Positions 1-7,521 of a stretch of DNA of 11,859 nt are shown here, in pieces. The stretch comes from Patescibacteria group bacterium (GTDB lineage: Bacteria; Patescibacteriota; Microgenomatia; UBA12405). Location of the stretch: NCBI GenBank assembly GCA_018901355.1, contig JAHIEZ010000074.1:1-11859 (forward strand), in the 5' to 3' direction. The position numbers were made by a program, and so were the translations under genes. The notes under the pieces were generated by a model. That model ran no database searches. It had not been told where the DNA came from and was given only the letters and a program-made list of their open reading frames with translations. Position 1 is the stretch's first letter, and each line of letters starts with the position of its first letter.

Positions 1-1
1 A

Positions 2-157
2 CTCCGTGCCAATCGTTGGGCTCAAGTTGGTCGCGTTTTATCAGGCCCCAATTACATCAAAATTATTAGAGCCGCCAAACGTCAAATCAAAAAATCCCCT
101 CCGGCTATTGTTTTCCCCGTTTTAACCGATCAGCAAATTCTCGCTCTTTTTAAATAG
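2..157 (+). CDS. C-terminal 51 residues of an unrecognised protein (5' partial)
   Basis: An open frame enters from the left edge and ends at the TAG at 155-157, immediately before the next gene's ATG at 158. The visible part reads from LRANRWAQVGR through a basic stretch (KIIRAAKRQIKK, about residues 20-31) to a hydrophobic end, VLTDQQILALFK. Its codon use resembles the following gene. It has no membrane segment and no motif I can tie to a family. Abutment with the GT2 gene, with no bases between them, suggests one transcript and possibly translational coupling, so a role in glycan synthesis is plausible by context only. That it is a real gene tail is likely; its function is unknown. Confidence 0.6.
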   Translation, partial: LRANRWAQVGRVLSGPNYIKIIRAAKRQIKKSPPAIVFPVLTDQQILALFK

Positions 158-952
158 ATGAAAACTAAACTATCCATCATCATTCCCACCTGGAACACCG
201 CCAAAATTACTTTAAAATGCGTTCAAACCATCAAAAAGCACCTGTCAGATTTAAAATCTCAAATTATCGTCGTCGACAACGCTTCCACTGACAACACCGA
301 AAAGCTTCTCAACATAAAAGGGGTTGATTTTATCAAAAACCCACAAAATTATGGTTTTTCCAAAGCCTGCAACATTGGTGCTAAAAAAGCAGTAGGGGAT
401 TATCTTCTCTTTCTAAATTCCGATATGGAATTAATTGATAATAGTCTCGAAAATATGTTCAAATATTTTCGAGAAAATCCCCAAATTGGTCTTATTGGTC
501 CTCAATTTTTAGATCCGGATCATGGCATTCAGGCTTCTGTCTTTCCTCCGCAAACAATATTAAATGCTATTAAAGAATTTTGGCTTGGTAAACCTACCTA
601 TTCAAAATATACTCCCAAGATCAAGACCGCTATCCCCGTTTGGGCCGTTTCCGGTGGGGCAGTTCTTGTCAAAAATAATCTATTTAAAAAAATAGGTGGT
701 TGGGACGAAAAATATTTTATGTACTTTGAGGACCTCGATCTCTGCCGCAAAATTCACCAACTAGACAAGCAGGTTGTTTACTATCCTCAAGCTAAACTAA
801 TCCATCGTCACGGTGCCAGTGGTAAAAAATTAGCCGATCCACAAAATCAATGGCGCCGTCTTATCCCCAGTGCCAAAAAATACCACGGAATTGTTAAATA
901 TTATCTCCTATTTTTGATCACCCGCCTTAGTCAAAAGCTCAATCGTTCTTAA
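158..952 (+). CDS. GT2-family glycosyltransferase, rhamnosyltransferase (WbbL)-like
   Basis: Predicted cytoplasmic or membrane-associated GT-A enzyme of 264 residues that transfers a sugar from a nucleotide donor to a growing surface glycan. The N-terminus LSIIIPTWN is the first strand of the GT2 Rossmann-like fold. VDNASTDNT (39-47) is the nucleotide-binding motif, NYGFSKACNIG (64-74) follows, and FLNSD (85-89) occupies the metal-binding DXD position in the NSD form common in this subfamily. SGGAVLV (165-171), GGWDEKYFMYFEDLDL (180-195, ED being the likely catalytic-base region) and HRHGAS (216-221) are typical of the COG1216 group. Length is normal for single-domain members. A short hydrophobic stretch (about 244-256) near the C-terminus may aid membrane contact. 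The ATG directly abuts the preceding stop and no Shine-Dalgarno site is seen. The last 45 bp overlap the opposing gene. Family is confident; the sugar and acceptor are not known. Confidence 0.9.
   Translation: MKTKLSIIIPTWNTAKITLKCVQTIKKHLSDLKSQIIVVDNASTDNTEKLLNIKGVDFIKNPQNYGFSKACNIGAKKAVGDYLLFLNSDMELIDNSLENMFKYFRENPQIGLIGPQFLDPDHGIQASVFPPQTILNAIKEFWLGKPTYSKYTPKIKTAIPVWAVSGGAVLVKNNLFKKIGGWDEKYFMYFEDLDLCRKIHQLDKQVVYYPQAKLIHRHGASGKKLADPQNQWRRLIPSAKKYHGIVKYYLLFLITRLSQKLNRS
908..952. other. 45-bp tail-to-tail gene overlap
   Basis: The plus-strand GT2 gene ends at 952 and the minus-strand GT-C gene ends at 908, so 15 codons of each share DNA. Plus codons begin at 908 and minus codons end there, so codons are exactly opposite one another. 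No hairpin followed by a T-run is visible, so there is no obvious terminator for either transcript. Confidence 0.85.
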
Positions 953-2584
953 ATAGTAAGGTGGAGAACCATCGGGTCGATAAATTGTCTCTATGGTCTC
1001 AACTTCGACTAAAGACTTAAATTTTTCTTCAACTACACAACCCTCAGCGTCCACGAATAAAACATTCTCCCAGCCTTCTATATTTTTTCCCAAAGCTGAA
1101 TTTAAAGGACACTTGTTAGTCGAAAAAACAAAATTCTGAAATTTCCTCTCTTCTTCACTACTTATAAGCGATCGATTAAAACCACTAGGTTCATATTTTC
1201 CCAAAAACCCTATCCATGGATATAAATCATCAGGACTGTTAGTTAAAACGATCTCTTTATAATTATTTTTAACCTCATCCAATCTTTTCACCAACTCCAC
1301 ATTACCTCCATTGCGATAATAACTAGCAAGACCCATTTTTTGATGAACGAAATACATGTGCCAAAAATAAATAAAATTAAACAAATACCCCAAACCAAAC
1401 AACGGCAAAAACCACCTTAGTCTTTTTGGCAATTTAAACAAACCATATCCACCATAAGCCATTATCATCATCAAAAAAGGAATCATATAAATTGCCCTTT
1501 GCAAATTGGGGGTATCCTCAATAGTTACCGCTGCCGGTACTGGTGCCAAAACCAGTAAGGCCAAAACAATCAACATCTCTTTCTTTTTAGATACCCAAAA
1601 CAAACCCAAAAACAACAATAAAAATTCAAAATAAGTCAACAAACCAACATAGGGAACGGTATAACGAATTGGTTTCGCCGTCTCACCCAACAAAAAACTT
1701 GTACCAAAATATTCTTTATATTCTTCCATAAATCGCCTCATATATGAGGCCACTCGATTATGAAAGACTCTGGCTCTGAATACATGCCCCGGACCCTCTT
1801 CCACCGGCATTTTAGTCACTTCATACAAAACCTTAAAATCACTTTTCAAACTCACCTGTGACATTCTCCCTCTGGCCTCTTTACCGGACATAAACAACAA
1901 AGTCGTTACCAACAATATTAAAAAAATTATCATCGGTTGAAAATAAAAAACTTTCTCTCTCAAACAACATCTTTTTGTCAAAATAATTGCCAAGACAAAA
2001 GCCGGAGCCAAGATTCTTATACTGTGATAAAAAAAATAGCTCAAAACAAAAAAAACAACCGAGTAAACAACATTTTTATAATCTTTTTGACGAAAACTTT
2101 TAAACAAAAAATATGTTCCCCATAAACTAAAAAATATTGATATTACACTTTCACTACTTGATCGACTGGCAATAATATGCCACGGATTTAAGGCTAAAAA
2201 AATCGATGCCATTATCCCCAAAGCAATATTTTTTTTATTCAGTTCTTTTAATACAAAAACGATAGGAAACATCGTCAAAGATCCAATTAATGCAAAAGGC
2301 AAACGAACCGCAAAAATAGTTTTACCAAAAACCATTAAAAAGGGGATTATCAAATACAACAAACCTGTCGGTCTAAAATCACCAAAAGAATCATAATAAA
2401 GTGGAAACATGTTTCCCTTATCGTCCATTCCGGTTTTTAAAATAGAATAAGCATTCCATCCCGCCTTAACTTCATCTATGTGAAAACCGTAGGGAATTTC
2501 GTCTAAGCGAAAAAGCCGGACAAATAATGCCAACAAAAATATGGCTCCATACCAAAAATATTTTTTAGTTATAATTTTTCTCAT
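908..2584 (-). CDS. GT-C membrane glycosyltransferase, PMT/ArnT-like (paralogue A)
   Basis: Polytopic inner-membrane protein (558 residues) predicted to transfer a sugar from a polyprenyl-phosphate carrier on the outer face of the membrane. After the first helix comes IPYGFHIDEVKAGW with the acidic pair D37-E38, the GT-C active-site signature in the first outer loop. Next come SFGDFR (66-71), VRLPFALIGS (93-102) and LNPW (132-135). About a dozen hydrophobic segments follow, ending near 410 at an aromatic-rich helix (FIYFWHMYF). The rest (about 412-558) is a soluble C-terminal domain. I chose the ATG at 2584, four bases after the upstream stop. An in-frame TTG at 2617 would add 11 residues and overlap the upstream gene by 29 bp. 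It is the last gene of the minus-strand unit starting at 4458. It is paralogous to the genes at 7522 and 9216. Family confident, substrate unknown. Confidence 0.85.
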   Translation of the reverse strand: MRKIITKKYFWYGAIFLLALFVRLFRLDEIPYGFHIDEVKAGWNAYSILKTGMDDKGNMFPLYYDSFGDFRPTGLLYLIIPFLMVFGKTIFAVRLPFALIGSLTMFPIVFVLKELNKKNIALGIMASIFLALNPWHIIASRSSSESVISIFFSLWGTYFLFKSFRQKDYKNVVYSVVFFVLSYFFYHSIRILAPAFVLAIILTKRCCLREKVFYFQPMIIFLILLVTTLLFMSGKEARGRMSQVSLKSDFKVLYEVTKMPVEEGPGHVFRARVFHNRVASYMRRFMEEYKEYFGTSFLLGETAKPIRYTVPYVGLLTYFEFLLLFLGLFWVSKKKEMLIVLALLVLAPVPAAVTIEDTPNLQRAIYMIPFLMMIMAYGGYGLFKLPKRLRWFLPLFGLGYLFNFIYFWHMYFVHQKMGLASYYRNGGNVELVKRLDEVKNNYKEIVLTNSPDDLYPWIGFLGKYEPSGFNRSLISSEEERKFQNFVFSTNKCPLNSALGKNIEGWENVLFVDAEGCVVEEKFKSLVEVETIETIYRPDGSPPYYLRTIELLTKAGDQK

Positions 2585-2588
2585 CAAT

Positions 2589-4004
2589 TTAAGAAATATT
2601 TTGCCACCAATAATCAATATTTATACTTCTTAAGTAAACCAGGTTTGTATAAATAATCACTGCCATTATCATCAATAATAAAATTCTAAAAACAAAGACC
2701 TTTTTTTGTTTACAAAATGAACTCAAAATCAGGAGAAAAAACACTGTCGATACTAAAATTCTCCACCAATTAGCATAAACTTGAAATTCAAAAATACCCA
2801 TTACACGGGAAATATTCGCCCCAACAATTAAAATAGAAACAAAAAAAACAGCCATTAAATTTTTTCCTTTCTCAATTCCATCAGACAAAAATTTAGCCAA
2901 TATAATTATCAACAAGGGCCAAAAAGGAAAACTATACCACCCATACGGTTGACTGCCAAAAAATATATAAATAATTAAATAAGAAAAAATACCCCACATC
3001 GTTAACTTCAAACCAAAATTTTTTGGTTTTTTAATCAACAATCCCAAAAAAACCAACCATCCGCTAATAATAGAAATTTCGGGTAAAAACTTATGTTGGG
3101 TTAATCGCTGATTTCTGATTAATTCAATCAAAACATTGGGGCCTATTCCATAAAAACGATTGTAGTTTGAAAACAAAATATTTTTAAAATTAGGGAGTCC
3201 ATAAATCGAACCATAAATTACAAACAAAAAACTAATCGGTAAACTAATTGCCAAAAAAAATCCAAAATCATTCCAAAACGAATTTTTACTTTTCTTTAAA
3301 TTGCCAAGCAAAGCAAACAAAACAAAAAGGTGACAAACCACACCGGTCAACTTGAACAGCGTCGCCACTCCTGCCACCAAAGCCACCATAAAAAGCCAGA
3401 CATCTTTTTTTCTTTTTATATAAAGGCTGGTAAAAATCATACAAGCTAACAGGCTGGGGATAATGGCATTTTCTGCTTGTATCATTCTGCCGCTTAAAAC
3501 CACCAGTGGTGTTGTAGCGTAAATTAAACCACCAATCATGGCCGTTAAAAACCCAAAATTAATCCAGCAATAAATTGTCAACAATGCCACAGAAATAGTA
3601 CTGATAATTATTATCGGCTTTCGAATAATATAACTAGTCGTATCTTCAAATACTCTTACTCCCGACAAATAAGCATAACCACCGGTAATTAAACCCAAAA
3701 GCGGCGGATGATCCATCCAGGGATAATTAATAATTAGCGGATCTCCACTCGAAACTGTTTGGAAAAACCTATCCACGTTTACATAACGAGGCAAAGAATG
3801 TTTATAGCCCTCAATACCCGAAATACCCACTGGCATCCCACTCTCAATTAGGGACAGACCAACCCAAGAATAACTATATTCATCAACCGATTGTCCGGGA
3901 ATGGGAATTTCGGCATAATTTTTTTTCCTGACCAATAAAGCCAAAATTACTATCCCCACCAACAAAAAACATTTTATTATTTTTAAAAAATTATTCTTCA
4001 TCAT
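2589..4004 (-). CDS. GT-C membrane glycosyltransferase, PMT_2-like
   Basis: Polytopic membrane protein of 471 residues. The first outer loop carries GQSVDEYSYSW with D41-E42, the expected acidic pair of lipid-carrier-dependent GT-C enzymes. MDHPPLLGL (97-105) matches the second loop motif (HPP) of the ArnT/PMT_2 type, and IIRKP (126-130) sits where the RLP motif lies in its neighbours. Hydrophobic segments run almost to the end, and unlike the paralogues at 908, 7522 and 9216 there is no large soluble C-terminal domain. It therefore looks like a separate subfamily rather than a recent copy. Two consecutive ATGs (4004 and 4001) both overlap the end of the upstream gene, by 14 or 11 bp, and no Shine-Dalgarno site precedes them, which suggests translational coupling. 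The next gene begins four bases after its stop. The reaction is inferred from family; donor and acceptor are unknown. Confidence 0.82.
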   Translation of the reverse strand: MMKNNFLKIIKCFLLVGIVILALLVRKKNYAEIPIPGQSVDEYSYSWVGLSLIESGMPVGISGIEGYKHSLPRYVNVDRFFQTVSSGDPLIINYPWMDHPPLLGLITGGYAYLSGVRVFEDTTSYIIRKPIIIISTISVALLTIYCWINFGFLTAMIGGLIYATTPLVVLSGRMIQAENAIIPSLLACMIFTSLYIKRKKDVWLFMVALVAGVATLFKLTGVVCHLFVLFALLGNLKKSKNSFWNDFGFFLAISLPISFLFVIYGSIYGLPNFKNILFSNYNRFYGIGPNVLIELIRNQRLTQHKFLPEISIISGWLVFLGLLIKKPKNFGLKLTMWGIFSYLIIYIFFGSQPYGWYSFPFWPLLIIILAKFLSDGIEKGKNLMAVFFVSILIVGANISRVMGIFEFQVYANWWRILVSTVFFLLILSSFCKQKKVFVFRILLLMIMAVIIYTNLVYLRSINIDYWWQNIS

Positions 4005-4458
4005 TCACTTTTTCATAACAATCAATTGTGCTTGTTGGTCGAATCATTTGAACCTCCATCTCCGCAGTTAATATCTTATTATCCAAATAACATTTGAAGT
4101 TTTTTTCGGCCAACAATTTTTCTTCAAAACCAATAATTCGTGCATATTCTTTTATCACACCCTCGACCGTTTTGTCCTCTGTGGCCGACAAAGACAAAGT
4201 ACTGCTCGCCTTCCTCCCTGCCACACACATTATGTTAATCTTGACATAATTCCCCACTTCTTTTGGATCCCCCAAAATCTGATATTTACACAAGTCGTCA
4301 GTCATGTCTCTAAACTTCGACTTTCCCGATATCATCTCCTTTAATTTTATCTCGGAAAAATTGTTGGCCATTCTTGATTTAAGTCCAAAACACATTAGCA
4401 AAACAAACACTCCATAAAACATTCCAAAAATTAACAAGACTTTTTTTCTCTTGACCAT
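3991..4458 (-). CDS. Small membrane-anchored exported protein with four cysteines, function unknown
   Basis: A 155-residue protein that I do not recognise. A basic start (MVKRKK) and one hydrophobic segment (about 7-26) predict an uncleaved N-terminal anchor with the remainder outside the cell. The outer part contains four cysteines, C57, C78, C123 and C147, spaced as two pairs, which could form two disulfides. Alternating polar and hydrophobic residues around 70-90 and 120-147 suggest beta strands, with a helical stretch near 97-117. C23 in LLMC lacks a proper lipobox, so lipidation is doubtful. It is the first gene of the minus-strand unit and its stop lies inside the start region of the next GT-C gene, so the two are probably made together. 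It could be an accessory subunit or an acceptor for the glycosyltransferases; this is inference from position only. The ATG at 4458 lies six bases from a TATACT box, consistent with leaderless translation. Confidence 0.7.
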   Translation of the reverse strand: MVKRKKVLLIFGMFYGVFVLLMCFGLKSRMANNFSEIKLKEMISGKSKFRDMTDDLCKYQILGDPKEVGNYVKINIMCVAGRKASSTLSLSATEDKTVEGVIKEYARIIGFEEKLLAEKNFKCYLDNKILTAEMEVQMIRPTSTIDCYEKVNDEE

Positions 4459-4477
4459 TAATATAGTATATATTGAA
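4459..4477. promoter_or_regulatory. Putative divergent promoter between the genes at 4458 (-) and 4478 (+)
   Basis: Only 19 bases separate the two start codons, and they are almost all A/T. On the minus strand TATACT (4470-4465) lies six bases before the ATG at 4458, which would place transcription initiation on or next to the start codon. On the plus strand TATAGT (4462-4467) lies ten bases before the ATG at 4478. No convincing -35 box is seen at standard spacing in either direction; TTGATA on the minus strand (4498-4493) is 22 bases upstream of TATACT, which is too far. The presence of a promoter follows from the divergent arrangement; the exact boxes are inference. Confidence 0.45.
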
Positions 4478-5779
4478 ATGCTAAAAAATCTCTATCAAAG
4501 ATTTAATCTTAAAAAGATTATCATTCTCGGTCTGATTGTCAGACTGATTTCTTGGCCATGGATCTATCACGGAGATGTCAATGCCACCTATTGGTGGGGT
4601 AAATTTGCTTCCGAGTTTAATTGGAGAGGTTACTATGATTGGCTTTATTTTGGTGGACACGGACAACCGGACCAACCGATGATAAACATTTATTACAACT
4701 GGGCTGTTAGACAAATATATTTATTCTTCTACCACATTTTCTGGTATCTAAACATCCACATTCCTGTCTTTCCTTCTAATTTTATGCAGTGGTATTTCTT
4801 AAACGGCAATCAATATCTTCTGAAAATTCCCATGATTATAGCCGATCTGTTTATTGTCTATTTTTGTTATAAATTTACCAAATCAAAAAAAATAGCTCTG
4901 ATTCTGGCCCTTTTTCCCCCTCTGATTTACAACAGTGCTGTTTGGGGTAGCGGTGACAGTATTATCAACCTCTTGGCATTACTCGCTATATATTTTTTCT
5001 GGAAAAAAAAATACTTCACCGGCATTATTTTTTATCTATTTTCAGTTCTTTACAAATCTTCTCTCCTTATCTGGGCTCCCATTATTTTAATTATCTTAAT
5101 CAAAAATAAAATCAGCTCCAAAAAGATCATTTTATCCGGCGTTTTTTTGTTGTCACTCATCTATCTTGTCTGTTTACCTTTTAATCCGATAGAAATAAAC
5201 CCTTTAATTTGGTTCTTCCAAACCATGTTGACAAAAATTTTGCCCGGAGTCATGGATCAAATTAGCGCTAATGCCATGAATTTTTGGGCTTTGTTATATG
5301 GCCTAAAACCAAGAGTTGACAATTTTCTCTTTCTCGGTTTTATTAATGTCAGGCTTTTTTCTATCTTGATCTGTTTTATCCTTTACCTTCATCAAATTTT
5401 AAAACTTAACAAAAACTATTCCAAAAAATCTCTTCTTTTATCTCTGGTCAGTCTTTCCATGATCACCTTTACTTTCATGACCAGAATGCACGAACGCTAT
5501 TCCTTTCCCGCTCTTATTCCTCTACTTTTACTAAGTCACTTTGATCACCGTTTTGTAAAATACTTTATTACCCTGTCTGTTACTCATCTTATAAATGTTT
5601 ACAGTGGTTGGTGGACTCCCAACATACCTCCGCTGGTTAACTTGTTAGATAACGATTTTGTCGTTCGCCTCATCAGTTTCATCAATATAATCATCACTCT
5701 AAAACTGGTCTTCTTTAACCTTGACATAAAAAACACTCATAACAATCATCATCAACCACCACCACCAAAACGACATTAG
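4478..5779 (+). CDS. Gpi18-like (COG5542-type) GT-C mannosyltransferase-related membrane protein
   Basis: Predicted polytopic GT-C enzyme (433 residues) acting on the outer face of the membrane with a polyprenyl-phosphate sugar. The first loop has IYHGDVNATYWW with an acidic residue at D33. GQPDQPMINIYY (62-73), IADL (121-124), NSAVWGSGDS (152-161, compare the AVWGQxDS motif of the family) and TRMHERYSFPALIPL (335-349, the HERYxFP motif) identify the Gpi18/PIG-V-like group. I start at the ATG at 4478. The in-frame TTG at 4451 would overlap the divergent gene's start codon and add an unsupported MTINIVYIE extension. The C-terminal tail NNHHQPPPPKRH (422-433) is hydrophilic and reads opposite a membrane helix of the converging gene, so it is probably an overlap by-product rather than a functional domain. 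Family good; substrate unknown. Confidence 0.82.
   Translation: MLKNLYQRFNLKKIIILGLIVRLISWPWIYHGDVNATYWWGKFASEFNWRGYYDWLYFGGHGQPDQPMINIYYNWAVRQIYLFFYHIFWYLNIHIPVFPSNFMQWYFLNGNQYLLKIPMIIADLFIVYFCYKFTKSKKIALILALFPPLIYNSAVWGSGDSIINLLALLAIYFFWKKKYFTGIIFYLFSVLYKSSLLIWAPIILIILIKNKISSKKIILSGVFLLSLIYLVCLPFNPIEINPLIWFFQTMLTKILPGVMDQISANAMNFWALLYGLKPRVDNFLFLGFINVRLFSILICFILYLHQILKLNKNYSKKSLLLSLVSLSMITFTFMTRMHERYSFPALIPLLLLSHFDHRFVKYFITLSVTHLINVYSGWWTPNIPPLVNLLDNDFVVRLISFINIIITLKLVFFNLDIKNTHNNHHQPPPPKRH
5699..5779. other. 81-bp tail-to-tail gene overlap, codon-aligned
   Basis: The plus gene ends at 5779 and the minus gene at 5699, sharing 27 codons in exact codon register. The four Trp codons of the minus gene (TGG) lie opposite four Pro codons (CCA) of the plus gene, Met ATG opposite His CAT, and the minus stop TAG opposite a plus Leu CTA. 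No terminator hairpin is seen inside the overlap. Confidence 0.88.
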
Positions 5780-7492
5780 TTTATTGATCAACCCAACCGT
5801 TCCTGCTTTCCCAATATAATAAAAATTTACTGCCCATCTGTTGCTTTCATCAAGTCTTATCTTTAACAAAGAATCCTCTGTCACCACATCTCTTGTTTCC
5901 AAAACTATATTTTCAGAATTTGACATAAAACTCGGTACGTCAACTCTCAACCAACTATTAGCCCCGGCGTTAAAACCACTAAACTCTTTTTCAAAAACTT
6001 CCCCCATATTATCCGTCATCCACAAAACTCCTCTGTCTTGGGAACTTAAACTAGGATTATCCAAAGAAATTTCAAAATATTTTAAACCAGGTTTGATCAT
6101 ATAGATCCAATTTTTACCAACGGTTTCACTCAAATAGATTGAGTTGCCCTCTCCCTGAGAATATTCAGTTTCAATTGTATTTATGTTATTTAATAAAATA
6201 CAAAGAACAAACACTAATAACCAAGGCATAAAAACAAACCAATCTTTCATTTTAATTCCTAGACTTTTTTGATTCTTTATTCTTATTTTTCTGCTTAAAT
6301 ACCAAATAGCCACTCCGGCCAACACACTTTGACTCAAGCTAAGAAACATAGACATGTCCATACTCTTGTTTCTGAGAAATTCAACCAAACTTGGGAAATT
6401 AAGCAAACTCGGGCTAATAGGTGCCAAAAGCCCCCAAGTCAAAAATCTATCATCAAAACCCAAAGTTAACACAAACCAGGTCCCAAATATTATCAATAGT
6501 GCCAATAAATCATTTTTGTTAACCCCCCGGGTAAACAACCAAACCGACAAAAAGGGGATTATCCACAACATCCATTGCGGATTAAAGTGGCTAAAAGCCA
6601 AAATCACCAAACAACTCTGAAAGATAACAAAAGAAGTCTGCATCTTTTTATTTTTACTTTTATTTTGCCAAGCTCTAAAAGCTATCAATACCAACAACAT
6701 CGGTACAATCAATATTTGTTTTTCAAAACCAATTCCGATATTGGCCACCAACATTCTTTGTGACAAACCTGAATTCAAAACGGCTTTTGCAAAATAACTT
6801 TTCCCCAACCACGGTAACAAAATCAAAACATAAGTTCCTACCAACAAAAATATTCTCCCGGCCAACTTAAAAATCTTTTTTTCATACACCAACAAAAACA
6901 TTATTCCCCAAATAACAGGATAACTTTTAACCCCACTAGCCAAACCCCAAAGCAAAATTGACAACCACCATTTTTTCTCATAAAACAACATTCCTCCTAA
7001 AAACAAAAATATGGCTACCACATCATTTTGTCCCATCGCCACCAAGGCATACAAGGTCACCGGATTGAAATACCAAAACAAAGCCGCCATTTTAGCCTTG
7101 TTATTATCCCCACCGGCTCTTTTTACTATCAAAAAAATAAAATATCCGCACACCAGCCCCAGTATCAACAACGGAAATTTTACCGCCAAGTTATATTTCA
7201 AAGCATTTTCGTCAAAACTTGCCTGGGTACTTCCGGAAGTTAACCATTCATCAAAGCCCTGTCCACCAATAAATTTTGAAATCGGATAATGAATTTTTAG
7301 CCACCAAAAGTGTGCCGGAGGATAATGAAAATCTGGTATATCCAATTTATGACCATCAATATAACCATAAATATCCCAAATTCTGCCACCTTCTAAGGCC
7401 GAATATCTCAAGGTTAACTTTGTATCAGGGTGATAGGTAAACGGGGCAATCAAAAAATATACCAGTCCGGCCAATAAAATAATTTTCTTCAT
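5699..7492 (-). CDS. GT-C membrane glycosyltransferase (Gpi18/GT87-like) with an exported beta-rich C-terminal module
   Basis: Polytopic membrane protein, 597 residues. The outer loop after helix 1 carries HPDTKLTLRYS (21-31, D23 a likely catalytic acid) and FHYPPAHFWW (55-64). MGQNDVVAIF (153-162) corresponds to the family's WGQxD motif, GVKSYP (187-192) to the conserved Lys loop, and FNPQW (303-307) to the H/NPQW motif of mannosyltransferase-like GT-C proteins. After the membrane core (to about 432), residues about 437-563 form a non-membrane stretch with alternating hydrophobic pattern, likely a beta-sandwich outside the cell. A final helix follows (about 574-590, starting FWWWWLMM), then a short charged tail. 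This module is absent from the neighbours and may bind the acceptor glycan, which is inference. Start: the ATG at 7492 is chosen; a GTG at 7495 is directly upstream and would add one residue. Its 3' end overlaps the facing gene by 81 bp. Confidence 0.8.
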   Translation of the reverse strand: MKKIILLAGLVYFLIAPFTYHPDTKLTLRYSALEGGRIWDIYGYIDGHKLDIPDFHYPPAHFWWLKIHYPISKFIGGQGFDEWLTSGSTQASFDENALKYNLAVKFPLLILGLVCGYFIFLIVKRAGGDNNKAKMAALFWYFNPVTLYALVAMGQNDVVAIFLFLGGMLFYEKKWWLSILLWGLASGVKSYPVIWGIMFLLVYEKKIFKLAGRIFLLVGTYVLILLPWLGKSYFAKAVLNSGLSQRMLVANIGIGFEKQILIVPMLLVLIAFRAWQNKSKNKKMQTSFVIFQSCLVILAFSHFNPQWMLWIIPFLSVWLFTRGVNKNDLLALLIIFGTWFVLTLGFDDRFLTWGLLAPISPSLLNFPSLVEFLRNKSMDMSMFLSLSQSVLAGVAIWYLSRKIRIKNQKSLGIKMKDWFVFMPWLLVFVLCILLNNINTIETEYSQGEGNSIYLSETVGKNWIYMIKPGLKYFEISLDNPSLSSQDRGVLWMTDNMGEVFEKEFSGFNAGANSWLRVDVPSFMSNSENIVLETRDVVTEDSLLKIRLDESNRWAVNFYYIGKAGTVGLINKLMSFWWWWLMMIVMSVFYVKVKEDQF

Positions 7493-7521
7493 CACTTTAG
7501 TATAAAATAGATAAGCAGCAA
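7493..7521. promoter_or_regulatory. Putative divergent promoter between the genes at 7492 (-) and 7522 (+)
   Basis: These 29 A/T-rich bases separate two divergent starts. On the minus strand TATACT (7504-7499) lies six bases before the ATG at 7492, the same spacing as at the 4459-4477 junction. On the plus strand TATAAAAT (7501-7508) lies 13 bases before the ATG at 7522, giving a leader of only a few bases. The seven-base core TAGTATA (7498-7504) is shared with the other junction (4464-4470). No -35 box stands out, and neither start has a Shine-Dalgarno site. A promoter here is well supported by arrangement; the exact boxes are inferred. Confidence 0.5.

Noticed and set aside
2585..2617. TTG start at 2617 for the gene ending at 908
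   Set aside because: It would overlap the upstream gene by 29 bp and add 11 residues before the usual basic start MRKII; the ATG at 2584 sits four bases after the upstream stop and fits the paralogues' N-termini.
4384..4400. Lipoprotein signal at C23 of the small anchored protein
   Set aside because: The residues before the cysteine (VLLMC) do not form a proper lipobox with small residues at -1 and -2.
4451..4477. TTG start at 4451 for the plus-strand Gpi18-like gene
   Set aside because: It would overlap the start codon of the divergent gene and leave no promoter space; the ATG at 4478 gives a normal N-terminus.
4504..4520. Inverted repeat TAATCTT-AAA-AAGATTA, possible terminator or operator
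   Set aside because: It lies within the coding region just after the start, has only a short A/T stem with a three-base loop and no T-run; likely chance in A/T-rich sequence.
4481..4714. Minus-strand open frame inside the start of the plus gene at 4478
   Set aside because: Antisense to a well-supported GT-C gene, with no family motif and no separate start signal.
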